From: Leptospira kemamanensis
Lineage (GTDB): Bacteria; Spirochaetota; Leptospiria; Leptospirales; Leptospiraceae
NCBI RefSeq assembly: GCF_004769665.1
Contig: NZ_RQGG01000029.1
Coordinates: 62,001 to 126,000, forward strand
Reading direction: 5' to 3'
Length of the DNA stretch: 64,000 nt
Shown here: positions 37,781-46,584 of the stretch, piece after piece
Layout of the letters: each line of letters starts with the position of its first letter
Numbering within the stretch: the first letter of the stretch is position 1
Made by a program: the position numbers and the translations under genes
The notes under the pieces: model-generated
What the model was told of the DNA's origin: nothing
What the model saw: only the letters and a program-made list of their open reading frames with translations
Database searches by the model: none

Positions 37781-37876
37781 TTGCAACCGATTCAAACGGA
37801 TGTTATCAGTTTGCATCCGATCAAACCAAATGCAATCAATTTGAGTCCGATTGATTTGGATGGAATCCGATTCTTC
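37781..37876. repeat. degenerate 15-bp tandem repeat after pheS
   Basis: Six consecutive 15-base units from 37787 to 37876 share the pattern CCGATYNAANNNNAT / GNNATCANTTTGNAT. Alternate units match best, giving a 30-base higher-order period: CCGAT begins units at 37787, 37817 and 37847. Short frames on both strands therefore show a five-residue periodicity, for example I at every fifth position on the plus strand. No start codon or ribosome-binding site supports a gene. Confidence 0.7.
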
Positions 37877-37886
37877 CCTTCTAAAG

Positions 37887-37913
37887 CCAGTGATGAATTT
37901 CAACCATCACTGG
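37887..37913. terminator. bidirectional hairpin terminator between pheS and the thiolase-like gene
   Basis: CCAGTGATG at 37887-37895 pairs perfectly with CATCACTGG at 37905-37913 around a nine-base loop. The right side continues TTTCCTTT and the left side reads CTTT on the opposite strand after the stem. It lies between convergent genes, so it may end both transcripts. Confidence 0.7.
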
Positions 37914-37929
37914 TTTCCTTTAGCGTTTG

Positions 37930-39459
37930 TTATACCACCACTACTGCCTGGATTTTTCCATCAATCCTTTGGAATTCCACTTTGGTTTTACCAAGTTCCA
38001 ATCCCTCTTTGGATACAATCTCCCTTCCTTCTTTGTCATAGAGATTGGTGAGGACCATTTCTCCATTCTCTTTGGTGGAACAAACGATGAGATACGGTGG
38101 TTTTTTTTCTCCCCCAGGATTGAAGTAAATCGTAGTCGCAGAAAGAATCGTAGCTTTTTCCATTTCCTTTGGGTTCGGCACATTGACTTCCAATGGTTTT
38201 AACAACATCGGTTCTTTTGGTGTTCTCTCCACTTTGTCTTTGGCAAAGAGAATCACAGAATTGATGCTATCAATTCCACCATTTCCTCCCAGTAAACTCA
38301 CCTTAGGTGGTTCTCTCAAAATATTGGGAATGGGATCTACGGCAAGGCCATATTGGCTGGCAATGTCCACAAGTCCTGTTGCCCCAGAGATTGCCATCGC
38401 CGCTTGGTAATTCAAAATCCCACCACTTAAATTGATCGGGATCTCTTTTGATCCATTGGAGATTTTTCCGCCTCGGAGAGCTGTGGCTGTTTCTTTTGGA
38501 GACACTCCAAAATATAAGGAAGCTTCATGGATGACCATCCCTGTAAAACAATCATAAATCCAAGCATATTCGATCTCGGAGCGATTGATTCCACTGGATG
38601 CAACCGCTCTCTCACAAGCAAGACCTGCTGGGCTTTTTAGATCCTTTTTTTGGATGAGGTATTCGGCATGGGCGCTATGACCCGATCCAATCACATAGAT
38701 GTGTTTGGCATCAGACTTAATGACCTTGTTGTCGATTAACTTTTGTTTCATGACTTCAGAGGTGATGAGAGTGGCAAATCCATGATCCGTGACAATGGCA
38801 ATCATCGGTGTGCTGTAAACACCCGAAAGTGGTTTTTTTAACTGTTTCTCCACCATTGGCTTTTGGTATTGGAAGGCACGGGGATTCGTTTCTGCTAATG
38901 TTCGAAAATGTTTGGTAATCTCCTCCAAATCTTCATTTGTCACACCGGTATCAACCATCATTCGCTCACATAACAACGAATAGAGCCCGATGAGAGTGGC
39001 TCCGTAAGGCATTTCCCAGTCTTTATGGCATACGGTTGCCGTGAGACGTTTTAAATCGGAAACTTGTTTGAAAACGGATTTGGGAATATCGGCCGCTGCC
39101 ACAAGCACCACAGCATAGGGATTGGCTTTCACAATGGTATGGGCCGATTGGATGGCACCACCCACACTGGCCCCTCCCAGGTCTACGGTATGGCAAGCAA
39201 GACCACCAAATCCTAAATCGTTAGCATCTTTGATGGTGAACCCATATCCCTCTCTGTCGAGGGACTGCGCTTCAACTGATACAAAATCAGTGAGGAAGGG
39301 TTTAATTGTTTCTCTGTCGGTTCCTAAGAATCCAAACAGTTTGTCCACAGAGCGAAAGAGTAAGGAATGGTATTTCTCGAGGGGAGTTAGGTTTTTGTAA
39401 ACTTCCGCATCAAATTCTGATTCAATGGTGTCGCTGACACCAAGTAAAATAGGGTCCAT
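37930..39459 (-). CDS. thiolase-like protein, catalytic residues apparently missing
   Basis: A 509-residue SCP2/acetyl-CoA-acetyltransferase-like protein. Thiolase landmarks are present: LGGASVGGAIQSAHTI near 94-109, YDCFTGMVIHEASLYFG, NLSGGILNYQ and GATGLVDIASQYG. Where active thiolases have Cys in CASG and His in GHPxGATG, this protein has G-A-S-V and M-A-I-S-GATG, so both catalytic residues look absent. About 75 C-terminal residues form an OB-like beta domain. It may bind acyl-CoA without condensing it, or use other residues. It is the last gene of a minus-strand operon beginning at 41674, and 15 bases separate it from the preceding unknown gene. Confidence 0.8.
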   Translation of the reverse strand: MDPILLGVSDTIESEFDAEVYKNLTPLEKYHSLLFRSVDKLFGFLGTDRETIKPFLTDFVSVEAQSLDREGYGFTIKDANDLGFGGLACHTVDLGGASVGGAIQSAHTIVKANPYAVVLVAAADIPKSVFKQVSDLKRLTATVCHKDWEMPYGATLIGLYSLLCERMMVDTGVTNEDLEEITKHFRTLAETNPRAFQYQKPMVEKQLKKPLSGVYSTPMIAIVTDHGFATLITSEVMKQKLIDNKVIKSDAKHIYVIGSGHSAHAEYLIQKKDLKSPAGLACERAVASSGINRSEIEYAWIYDCFTGMVIHEASLYFGVSPKETATALRGGKISNGSKEIPINLSGGILNYQAAMAISGATGLVDIASQYGLAVDPIPNILREPPKVSLLGGNGGIDSINSVILFAKDKVERTPKEPMLLKPLEVNVPNPKEMEKATILSATTIYFNPGGEKKPPYLIVCSTKENGEMVLTNLYDKEGREIVSKEGLELGKTKVEFQRIDGKIQAVVVV

Positions 39460-39474
39460 GAAGCCACATTTGAA

Positions 39475-40269
39475 CTAACCTTCGATATTCATCAACGCAT
39501 TCATTCGAAAATCTTGTATGATTTGTTTGCAGCGTTCAGTGATTCGGTTCAAACTTTCTCCAAACTTTTTGCCATTGTAAGCATTAAAGGAATTAGGATA
39601 TTCCTTTTCGTTCACCTGCACAATCATGTCTGGATTAATTCTGTTTTTGGCGGTTAAGTCTTGGACTGCGACAATGATATTTTTTAGAGCAATACAACCA
39701 TCTTTTAAAAGGTTTTGTGATGCTTTTTCGATAACAATAGCATTCCCATTGGCATCTAACAAGGTTTTGATGAACTCTTGCATCTTCATCGATGGAAGGC
39801 CACGTCGTGTGAGTCCAATTCGTTCCACTTGTAAAACAGCATCTTGTAAGTAAGAATACTCTGGTGTTCCCTTAAAAATATAAATGAGAACAGGCAGTTC
39901 CATTTCCGTAAAATCCAACATGGCTCCGTAAAAATAACGAGTTTCTACTTTCGCCAAAGGATGAAAGTCTACCTTTTTATAATTAGCCAACTTTTCAATC
40001 GACTCATCCATAATGCGGTTGAGAGTTTGTGCTTTGGCAGCTTCTTTTTTTGCAGCAAGTTCTTGGAATTTTGATTTGAGTTGTTCGAGGAAGGTCACTT
40101 CTTCTGTGAGAAATTTTGTGATGTTCCCACGTAATTTTAAAACTTGGATGTACCTTTGTTCAAACCCTGTTTGGTCAAATGCCTTAGGATTGAGTTTTCC
40201 GTGTTCTTTATATTCTGATCGAATTTTTTCTAAAATTGCTTTTGTTTCTGCTTCCGACAGTTCTTTCAT
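39475..40269 (-). CDS. uncharacterised helical protein
   Basis: A 264-residue cytoplasmic-looking protein with no signal or membrane segment; I do not recognise the family. Residues about 1-100 are highly charged and helical, with a predicted coiled coil near 50-95 (VTFLEQLKSKFQELAAKKEA). The middle has hydrophobic strands (MELPVLIYIFKGTPEYSYLQ). The C-terminal part contains NRINPDMIVQVNEKEYPNSF. Its ATG overlaps the stop of the 375-residue gene upstream (ATGA), implying that the two products are made together and probably interact. Confidence 0.75.
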   Translation of the reverse strand: MKELSEAETKAILEKIRSEYKEHGKLNPKAFDQTGFEQRYIQVLKLRGNITKFLTEEVTFLEQLKSKFQELAAKKEAAKAQTLNRIMDESIEKLANYKKVDFHPLAKVETRYFYGAMLDFTEMELPVLIYIFKGTPEYSYLQDAVLQVERIGLTRRGLPSMKMQEFIKTLLDANGNAIVIEKASQNLLKDGCIALKNIIVAVQDLTAKNRINPDMIVQVNEKEYPNSFNAYNGKKFGESLNRITERCKQIIQDFRMNALMNIEG

Positions 40270-41393
40270 TTCGATTGTTTCCAGTGTTCAATTTCCAAAA
40301 TGGTTTTATCTAAGTCTTGTGCAAAATAAAGAGAGGCATTCTTCGCATCCACAAACATCAATTGGTTCGCATATTGAAGTTGTTTCACTTGAATGTCATT
40401 TTTGAGATTCAATATATTCAATAACTGCAAACTCAATTTTTTGAGATCTTTGATGATTGTATCTGTATGCCTTTGCATTTCAAACAAATGTAGGTTTTTC
40501 AGCTTTTCCTTGTCTGATTCAATTAACTTCATCTCTTCACGTTTTTCCACAGGTGCTTTGGAAATGTAATATGTAATTGGACGAGGATAAGAGGTCATTT
40601 CTTTATGCAGATCGATCATTTTATCAATAGCTTCAAACACCGTTGCATCAATTTCTCTGGAAAAATTTCCCACAATGTTTTTGTTTTCAGAAGGATCGCC
40701 GGTGAGTTCAAAAATCCGAGAGGATTGTAAGTTTCGAATGATGGCCGTGATTCTTTCTCTATAGGTCGCAATGATCTTTAAAAAATCATCAATGCGTTGT
40801 TGGGCCGTTTTTTCCCCGGTTCCTTCTTCGAACCTTGTGTTGGCCGTGATTTGATTTGGGTCTTCTTCCTCAGGTGTAGGTGGTTCTGGAGTATTTAAGA
40901 GCCCTTCGTGAGAAAGAGTTTCTGCTGGTTTCGGAGGTTCCTCTCCCTCAAAGATATCCAAATCCACATCTTCTCGCATCAGGTTTTCCTCTTCCACGGG
41001 GGAGAGTTTTTCTTTGGCGATTTCCAGTGGTTTGGAAACTTTCTCTGGAGGAGTGGTTTTCGGTTCCGGGCTAGAAATTAATTTCCCTAAAATGGGGTTG
41101 GCTCTCAGGTCTTCCGAAATGATGGGTGGTGGAGTCGGAGTGGCAATGACTTCTGCGAGAGAATCGTTTGTCGTTTCGATTTCTTTCGGATGGTGAGGAA
41201 GGATTTCAAAATGATTCCCTACAAGTTTTAAAATCTCAATCCTACGAATTTCTTTGTTGAATCTCAGGGCATAACGATTGTTATCTTTATCAATATAACG
41301 CTGTTGGATCTGCGAAATGGAAAGTTTTAAAGGATCGATGTCTGTGATCGAATCAATTTTAATATAATGGTATTTTGATTTTTCAGGTGTCAC
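40266..41393 (-). CDS. uncharacterised protein with Pro/Glu linker and coiled coil
   Basis: A 375-residue protein, not recognised. Residues about 1-75 form a compact basic alpha/beta domain (YHYIKIDSITDIDPLKLSIS then RYALRFNKEIRRIEILKLVG). Residues 75-195 are a disordered Pro/Glu/Thr-rich linker. From about 200 to the end it is helical with coiled-coil character (TAQQRIDDFLKIIATYRERI, KLKNLHLFEMQRHTDTIIKD). There is no membrane segment. ATGA overlaps on both sides place it between the 94-residue and 264-residue genes. The layout suggests a scaffold or adaptor, which is inference. Confidence 0.75.
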   Translation of the reverse strand: MTPEKSKYHYIKIDSITDIDPLKLSISQIQQRYIDKDNNRYALRFNKEIRRIEILKLVGNHFEILPHHPKEIETTNDSLAEVIATPTPPPIISEDLRANPILGKLISSPEPKTTPPEKVSKPLEIAKEKLSPVEEENLMREDVDLDIFEGEEPPKPAETLSHEGLLNTPEPPTPEEEDPNQITANTRFEEGTGEKTAQQRIDDFLKIIATYRERITAIIRNLQSSRIFELTGDPSENKNIVGNFSREIDATVFEAIDKMIDLHKEMTSYPRPITYYISKAPVEKREEMKLIESDKEKLKNLHLFEMQRHTDTIIKDLKKLSLQLLNILNLKNDIQVKQLQYANQLMFVDAKNASLYFAQDLDKTILEIEHWKQSK

Positions 41394-41674
41394 AGTCGCA
41401 AAATTTCCAACAAAGCTTCTGTGAAAGCATATGAGAGTAATACGTTCGGGTCAACTTCCTTCTCCCGAGAAATGAGGCTTAAGGTAAAAAAATCATACCG
41501 AGAGAGTTCCAAACGTTCGTAGTGGCCAAACTCGCCTTGTGGGTATTGTCCGGGTTCCATTCCTTCCAATTTGAGAGACAAAATAGCCATTTTCACCACA
41601 AGGCCGATGTCTAGGTGGCGTTCGGTCAAGATTTTGTAGAGTTCGGAATCGATCCAGATCAGTGCTGAAAACAT
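41390..41674 (-). CDS. uncharacterised small protein, first gene of an unknown operon
   Basis: A 94-residue protein of unknown family. The start is fixed by a strong Shine-Dalgarno: on the minus strand AGGAGG lies six bases before the ATG at 41672-41674, giving MFSALIWIDSELYKIL. A longer frame adding nine residues lacks such a site. The sequence is alpha/beta without membrane segments (HLDIGLVVKMAILSLKLEG, YDFFTLSLISREKEVDPNVL). Its stop overlaps the next gene by four bases. It heads the four-gene set down to 37930. Confidence 0.75.
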   Translation of the reverse strand: MFSALIWIDSELYKILTERHLDIGLVVKMAILSLKLEGMEPGQYPQGEFGHYERLELSRYDFFTLSLISREKEVDPNVLLSYAFTEALLEILRL

Positions 41675-41793
41675 AGTCCCTCCTGCGGAAGGGGTCAGCA
41701 AACCTGGTTTTGGTACTCATTTTTTTCTCTTTCGCCTTGACCGGCAGAGTGGTACTCAAAAGATAAGTAAAAATTCCTCATAGGGGACATTCC

Positions 41794-42069
41794 TTGGCTA
41801 ATTTAAAATCATCTAAAAAAGACATCCGTAGAACCGCTCGTAGAAAAGAGCGAAATGGCGAAGATCGTAGTGAATTACGCACTTACGCTCGCCTTCTTAT
41901 CAAAGCCATTAAATCTGGCGACAAAACGGAAGCATTATCTGTTTTTTCAAAACTTTCATCGAAATTGGATAGAGCTGCGAAAACAAAACTCATCCACAAA
42001 AAAAATGCAGATCGTAAAAAATCTCGTATGGCTCTTCGCATCAATTCTATCGAAGCAAAAGCCGCCTAA
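41794..42069 (+). CDS. rpsT: 30S ribosomal protein S20
   Basis: Primary 16S rRNA-binding protein of the small subunit. The 91-residue basic helical protein opens MANLKSSKKDIRRTARRKER as in most S20 proteins and has the conserved KAIKSGDKTEA and IHKKNADRKKSRMALRINS. The start is a TTG at 41794 preceded by AGGGGA. It is monocistronic, ending in a clear terminator at 42095-42119. Confidence 0.96.
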   Translation: MANLKSSKKDIRRTARRKERNGEDRSELRTYARLLIKAIKSGDKTEALSVFSKLSSKLDRAAKTKLIHKKNADRKKSRMALRINSIEAKAA

Positions 42070-42094
42070 CATTCGCTTTTAGCACCTTGGAATG

Positions 42095-42119
42095 AGGCCA
42101 CCACCGTGTGGCCTTTTTT
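42095..42119 (+). terminator. rho-independent terminator after rpsT
   Basis: AGGCCAC at 42095-42101 pairs with GTGGCCT at 42108-42114 around a six-base loop, and the right arm runs straight into a T-tract. Confidence 0.9.
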
Positions 42120-42173
42120 ATTTCTATTTCTCATTTACAGAAATCCCACACATAGTTTACTGGTCATAACAAC

Positions 42174-42246
42174 GGGCGATTAGCTCAGCTGGGAGAGCAG
42201 CTGCCTTACAAGCAGCGGGTCGGCAGTTCAATCCTGTCATCGCCCA
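42174..42246 (+). tRNA. tRNA-Val (anticodon UAC)
   Basis: A 73-base cloverleaf. The acceptor stem GGGCGAT pairs with ATCGCCC, the D arm is GCTC...GAGC, the anticodon stem GCTGC/GCAGC encloses loop CTTACAA with anticodon TAC, and the T arm GGCAG-TTCAATC-CTGTC has one G-U pair. The discriminator is A. CCA is not encoded, so it must be added after transcription. Confidence 0.96.
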
Positions 42247-42349
42247 AACCGTTTGCCTTCATTCCTTTTTTATTTCCTCTTCACAATCAGTTCGCACAAA
42301 GCAAAAAGATAGACTTACAGTGCGAATCCAAGAGCCTTGATCGTATTGT

Positions 42350-43726
42350 ATGCATTTTACTAAAGAGTATGATCTGTCCTCCCTTATGATTTCAATCTCC
42401 GGTGTTCGGGGAAAAATAGCACAAGGATTTGGATTGGAAGAGGCACTCGCTTTCTCTAAGTCCTTTGCTACCATGATGAATGGTGGAACGGTTGTCATTG
42501 GTCGAGACTCAAGACCGAGTGGTCCTTACTTAGAATCTCTTCTCACCTCCGCATTGTTAGCTTCCGGAAGTTCTGTTTTAACCTTGGGTCTTGTTCCCAC
42601 TCCTACAACAAAAGCTGTTGTGAATTTGGCAAAAGCAAGTGGTGGGATTATGATCTCCGCTTCACACAATCCAATGGAGTGGAACGCATTTAAATTTATT
42701 TCTAAAAAAGGATTTTTTTTCTCTGCTGAAGAGAATCAAAAATTGCTTTCGATTTTACAATCGGGAAGTTTCACCAAAGAACAAATTGCACCGAAGGGAT
42801 ACATTGATTCAGGAGAAGATTATATTGATCTTCATTTGTCTTCTGTTCTGAAACGAGTGAATGTTGCCAAAATCAAAAAGAAAAAATTTACCGTGTTTGT
42901 AGATGCAGTTGGTGGAGCTGGATCATATGTTGTTCCTAAGTTTTTACAGATGTTAGGTTGCAAAGTTATCTCTCATAATTGTAATCCAGATGGAACTTTC
43001 CCTCGTCCTCCAGAACCAACAGCCGCTGCCTTAAAAACAGTAGAGCCATATTTCAAAAAATCGAAAGCAAATATCGGATTTGCCCTTGATCCTGATGCAG
43101 ACAGGTTAGTTTTGTTCACTCCGAAACGTGGTGCCATCTCAGAAGAATACACACTTCCTCTGGCTCTTACCAATGTTCTCTCTTCTTCCAAAAAGAAATC
43201 CAAAGTTGTTGTCAACTTATCTACCAGTTTCTTAAACGAAGAGGTAGCTTCCCGGTTTGGTGGAGAAGTGATTCGTAGCAAAGTGGGAGAAGCAAACGTA
43301 GTTGAAGAAATGATTAAAACCAAAGCTGTGTTTGGTGGCGAAGGAAACGGTGGTGTGATTGATCCAAACATTCCTTCGTTTGGACGTGATACTCTTTCTG
43401 GGATTGCTCATATCTTAAACTTGATGGCAGAAACTGGTAAGTCCATTGATGAACTGATGGATGAGTTACCAAACTTATATATGGACAAACAGTCTTTTCC
43501 TTTGGCGAAAGGAATGTCCTTAGAAACTTTATATGAAAAATTTCAATCTGAGTTTTCACCCAAACTCATTTCAGAGAAGGATGGGTTGTGGATGTATGTG
43601 TCCGATTCTTGGATTCACATCAGGCCTTCCAATACAGAACCAATCTTTCGTGTCATTACAGAAACAAAATCCCAAAGTGATTTGGAATCTACCTTAAAGA
43701 GGGTAAAACAATGTGTGGAATCGTAG
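42350..43726 (+). CDS. glmM: phosphoglucosamine mutase
   Basis: Converts glucosamine-6-phosphate to glucosamine-1-phosphate. The 458-residue alpha-D-phosphohexomutase has the N-terminal ISISGVRGKIAQGF, the active phosphoserine loop ISASHNPMEWNAFKF (Ser near 104), the metal loop LDPDADRLVLF near 246 and the sugar/phosphate motifs GGEGNGGV and RPSNTEPIFR. By motif alone it could be another phosphohexomutase, but the immediate overlap with glmS (16 bases) makes GlmM the best reading. An in-frame ATG at 42386 gives the compact start MISISGVRG and is a credible alternative. Confidence 0.9.
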   Translation: MHFTKEYDLSSLMISISGVRGKIAQGFGLEEALAFSKSFATMMNGGTVVIGRDSRPSGPYLESLLTSALLASGSSVLTLGLVPTPTTKAVVNLAKASGGIMISASHNPMEWNAFKFISKKGFFFSAEENQKLLSILQSGSFTKEQIAPKGYIDSGEDYIDLHLSSVLKRVNVAKIKKKKFTVFVDAVGGAGSYVVPKFLQMLGCKVISHNCNPDGTFPRPPEPTAAALKTVEPYFKKSKANIGFALDPDADRLVLFTPKRGAISEEYTLPLALTNVLSSSKKKSKVVVNLSTSFLNEEVASRFGGEVIRSKVGEANVVEEMIKTKAVFGGEGNGGVIDPNIPSFGRDTLSGIAHILNLMAETGKSIDELMDELPNLYMDKQSFPLAKGMSLETLYEKFQSEFSPKLISEKDGLWMYVSDSWIHIRPSNTEPIFRVITETKSQSDLESTLKRVKQCVES

Positions 43727-45546
43727 GTTATTTAGGCAAAAGAGAAGCTCTCCCTGTTATCATCAAAGGACTCAAACGATTAGAATACCGTGGGTATGAT
43801 AGTGCCGGCGTAGCACTGTTAAACGGTGGTTTGGAGATCGTTAAAAAAAAGGGAAAAGTTGCTGATTTAGAAGCAGAAATTGGAACTAGAAAATTACAAG
43901 CAAGCCTTGGAATTGGTCACACGCGTTGGGCGACTCATGGGGAACCAAACGATCGTAATGCTCATCCACATACAAGTTCTGATGGAACGTTAGCCATCAT
44001 CCACAATGGTATCATAGAAAATTATGGTTCCATCAAAAAAGAATTAGAAAGTAACGGCCATCAATTCAAATCCGATACTGATTCTGAAGTACTGATTCAT
44101 TTAATCGAAGAAATCAAAAAACAAAACAAATGTTCCATCGAAGAAGCTGTGCGCCTTGCCTTAAATGAAGTAGTTGGTGCTTATGCCATCGTTGTTCTTT
44201 CTAAAGACAACGAAAGGAGCATGATCGCTGCTAGAAAAGGATCACCTCTTGTGATTGGAATTGGTGAAGATGAATACTTTGTCGCATCGGATGCAACACC
44301 TATCATTGAATATACTAATAATGTTACCTATTTAAATGACCAAGAGATGGCCATCATCAAAGATGGAAGTCTTGTTGTTAAAAACTTAGAGAACGTTACC
44401 AAAACTCCTTTCATTCAAAAATTAGAAATGGATTTGGAAGACATAGAGAAAGGTGGATACCCACACTTTATGTTAAAGGAAATTTTTGAACAACCAAAGT
44501 CCATTCGTGATGCGATGAGAGGACGTTTGGTTTCACGCGAACACCATTTGTTCTTAAGTGGCATTGACCAATACTTAAATCGATTTTTAAATGCAGATCG
44601 TTTGATTTTGGTTGGTTGTGGAACGTCGTGGCATGCGGGTCTCATTGGAGAATATCTATTTGAAGACCTAGCAAGGATTCCAACAGAAGTGGAATATGCT
44701 TCTGAATTTCGTTATCGCAATCCCATCGTCACAGAACGAGATGTGGTCATTGCAGTTTCACAGTCAGGAGAAACAGCGGACACTCTTGCTGCCATTGAAC
44801 TTGCAAAGTCAAAGGGTGCATTGATTTTCGGCGTTTGTAATGTGGTGGGTTCTTCTATCGCACGTGCTTCTCATGCAGGCGCTTACTTACACGCAGGTCC
44901 AGAAATTGGTGTGGCATCTACCAAAGCCTTTACATCCCAAGTTTCCATTTTAACGATGATGGCTCTTTACTTAGGATTAAAACGAGGTTCCATTTCGTTA
45001 TCGGATTACCAAACTCTTCTATTAGAACTTGATTCGATTCCAGATAAGGTCGCCAAAATTCTCACAAAAGATGAACAGATTCGAAATATTGCAGAACATT
45101 TTTACCGAGCGTCTAACTTCCTTTATTTGGGGCGTGGGTTTAACTTTCCAGTTGCTTTGGAAGGTGCATTAAAGTTAAAAGAAATTTCTTATATCCATGC
45201 AGAAGGTTATCCTGCTGCCGAAATGAAACATGGTCCCATTGCTCTCATTGATGCTGATATGCCAGTTGTTTTTATCGCAACAAAAGATAGTTCGTATGAA
45301 AAAGTAATCTCCAATATCCAAGAAGTGAAAGCAAGGAAAGGAAAAGTCATTGCTGTTGTGACCGAAGGTGATACGGAAATCAAAGGAATGGCTGATTATA
45401 CATTTGAGATTCCGAAAACTGCGGATGCACTTGTTCCATTACTTGCGGTGATCCCTTTACAATTATTATCTTACCACATAGCAATTCTTAGGGGATGTAA
45501 TGTGGACCAACCGAGGAATTTAGCAAAATCTGTGACCGTGGAGTGA
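43711..45546 (+). CDS. glmS: glutamine--fructose-6-phosphate aminotransferase
   Basis: First committed step of UDP-GlcNAc synthesis, making glucosamine-6-phosphate from fructose-6-phosphate and glutamine. The 611-residue protein starts MCGIVGYLG, so Cys2 becomes the N-terminal nucleophile of the glutaminase domain (about 1-225), with RGYDSAG and HTRWATHGEPNDRNAHPH. Two SIS isomerase domains follow, with GCGTSWHAG, SQSGETADTLAA and a C-terminal PRNLAKSVTVE that closes the sugar site. It overlaps glmM by 16 bases. No glmS ribozyme-like leader is possible here because the start lies inside glmM. Confidence 0.97.
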   Translation: MCGIVGYLGKREALPVIIKGLKRLEYRGYDSAGVALLNGGLEIVKKKGKVADLEAEIGTRKLQASLGIGHTRWATHGEPNDRNAHPHTSSDGTLAIIHNGIIENYGSIKKELESNGHQFKSDTDSEVLIHLIEEIKKQNKCSIEEAVRLALNEVVGAYAIVVLSKDNERSMIAARKGSPLVIGIGEDEYFVASDATPIIEYTNNVTYLNDQEMAIIKDGSLVVKNLENVTKTPFIQKLEMDLEDIEKGGYPHFMLKEIFEQPKSIRDAMRGRLVSREHHLFLSGIDQYLNRFLNADRLILVGCGTSWHAGLIGEYLFEDLARIPTEVEYASEFRYRNPIVTERDVVIAVSQSGETADTLAAIELAKSKGALIFGVCNVVGSSIARASHAGAYLHAGPEIGVASTKAFTSQVSILTMMALYLGLKRGSISLSDYQTLLLELDSIPDKVAKILTKDEQIRNIAEHFYRASNFLYLGRGFNFPVALEGALKLKEISYIHAEGYPAAEMKHGPIALIDADMPVVFIATKDSSYEKVISNIQEVKARKGKVIAVVTEGDTEIKGMADYTFEIPKTADALVPLLAVIPLQLLSYHIAILRGCNVDQPRNLAKSVTVE

Positions 45547-45549
45547 TTT

Positions 45550-46581
45550 GTGAATCTCTTATTAGATGATTCAAAACGAAATCCTGCGTTAGAACCATTG
45601 TCTAGGTTTCATTCTTTTTTTGAATGGAATTTAGGGGGACTTTCGCTCCTTGAAAAATTAGAAAGAAAATACCCTGGCGCCAAAATCTTTTACAAAGGAC
45701 CAAATCCAGATTTTGAAACCTTAATTTTCAATCGATACCCACATGTGTTACCAGCTACACTTGAATCTTATGATTCTATTTATAGTGCTGATTCTTTTTT
45801 ACCATGGGAACTCCTTGGAACAGTTACTTCCATCATTGAAGATACTTTAACCATTGAAAAGGAATGGAAACGGTTTCGTCAAAAGTACAAAGCCAAACAA
45901 TCAGGATTTCACATCGTTGGAAAAGACAAACATCTTTATATCCATGCTGGTGCCACTGTATACCCTGGAGTGGTATTTGATACGACACATGGTCCCATCC
46001 TGATTGAAGATGGTGTCAAAATCTCTTCCTTTAGTTTTTTAGAAGGCCCACTCTTTGTTGGGAAAAATAGCCAAATCGACAATGCTCGGATCACTGGTGG
46101 AACGCTCATTGGAAACCAATGTAGAATTGGTGGCGAAGTCGAAAATTCTATCATTTTAGATTACACGAACAAACACCATGAAGGTTTTTTAGGGCATAGT
46201 TTTGTATCTACATGGGTGAACTTAGGTGCCTTATCAACTACTAGTGATCTCAAAAATAATTATGGTATCGTAAAATTGAAAGTAGGTGATTCGGTTGTCA
46301 ATACGGGAACCATTAAGTTTGGATCCATCATTGGCCCATTTACCAAGTTAGCGATTGGTGTGATGTCGAATACAGGAACTGTTTTTGATATCGCAAGTAA
46401 TATTGTGGAATCAAGAATCCAAGGCTATGTTCCAGCCTTTACTTGGATCAAACCTGGAGGAAGGTATCGTCTCGAAGAGTTTTTGTTTGATACTAAAAAA
46501 ATCATGGCTCGACGGAGTATGAATTTATTTGAATTCGAAGATCATTACTTAAGAAAACTCTATGGAAAGTGTACGGAGTGA
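45550..46581 (+). CDS. alternative GlmU-type sugar-nucleotide/acyltransferase
   Basis: A 343-residue protein with a GTG start three bases after glmS. The N-terminal part (MNLLLDDSKRN, LGGLSLLEKLERKYPGAKIF) resembles the short uridylyltransferase-like domain of the Bacteroidetes-style GlmU family (TIGR03991 in my memory). The C-terminal half is a left-handed beta-helix of hexapeptide repeats (IHAGATVYPGVVFD, IGNQCRIGGEVENSII, GFLGHSFVSTWVNLGALS). Position after glmM and glmS strongly suggests that it completes UDP-GlcNAc synthesis from glucosamine-1-phosphate. Whether it carries both activities cannot be decided by eye. Confidence 0.85.
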   Translation: MNLLLDDSKRNPALEPLSRFHSFFEWNLGGLSLLEKLERKYPGAKIFYKGPNPDFETLIFNRYPHVLPATLESYDSIYSADSFLPWELLGTVTSIIEDTLTIEKEWKRFRQKYKAKQSGFHIVGKDKHLYIHAGATVYPGVVFDTTHGPILIEDGVKISSFSFLEGPLFVGKNSQIDNARITGGTLIGNQCRIGGEVENSIILDYTNKHHEGFLGHSFVSTWVNLGALSTTSDLKNNYGIVKLKVGDSVVNTGTIKFGSIIGPFTKLAIGVMSNTGTVFDIASNIVESRIQGYVPAFTWIKPGGRYRLEEFLFDTKKIMARRSMNLFEFEDHYLRKLYGKCTE

Positions 46582-46584
46582 AAC

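Noticed and set aside
37610..38041. Short frames on both strands with five-residue periodicity, suggesting a pentapeptide-repeat protein
   Set aside because: The periodicity comes from the 15-bp DNA repeat, the frames run into pheS and the thiolase-like gene, and neither has a credible start.
43600..43715. glmS ribozyme
   Set aside because: The glmS start lies inside the glmM coding region, so there is no leader to hold the ribozyme.
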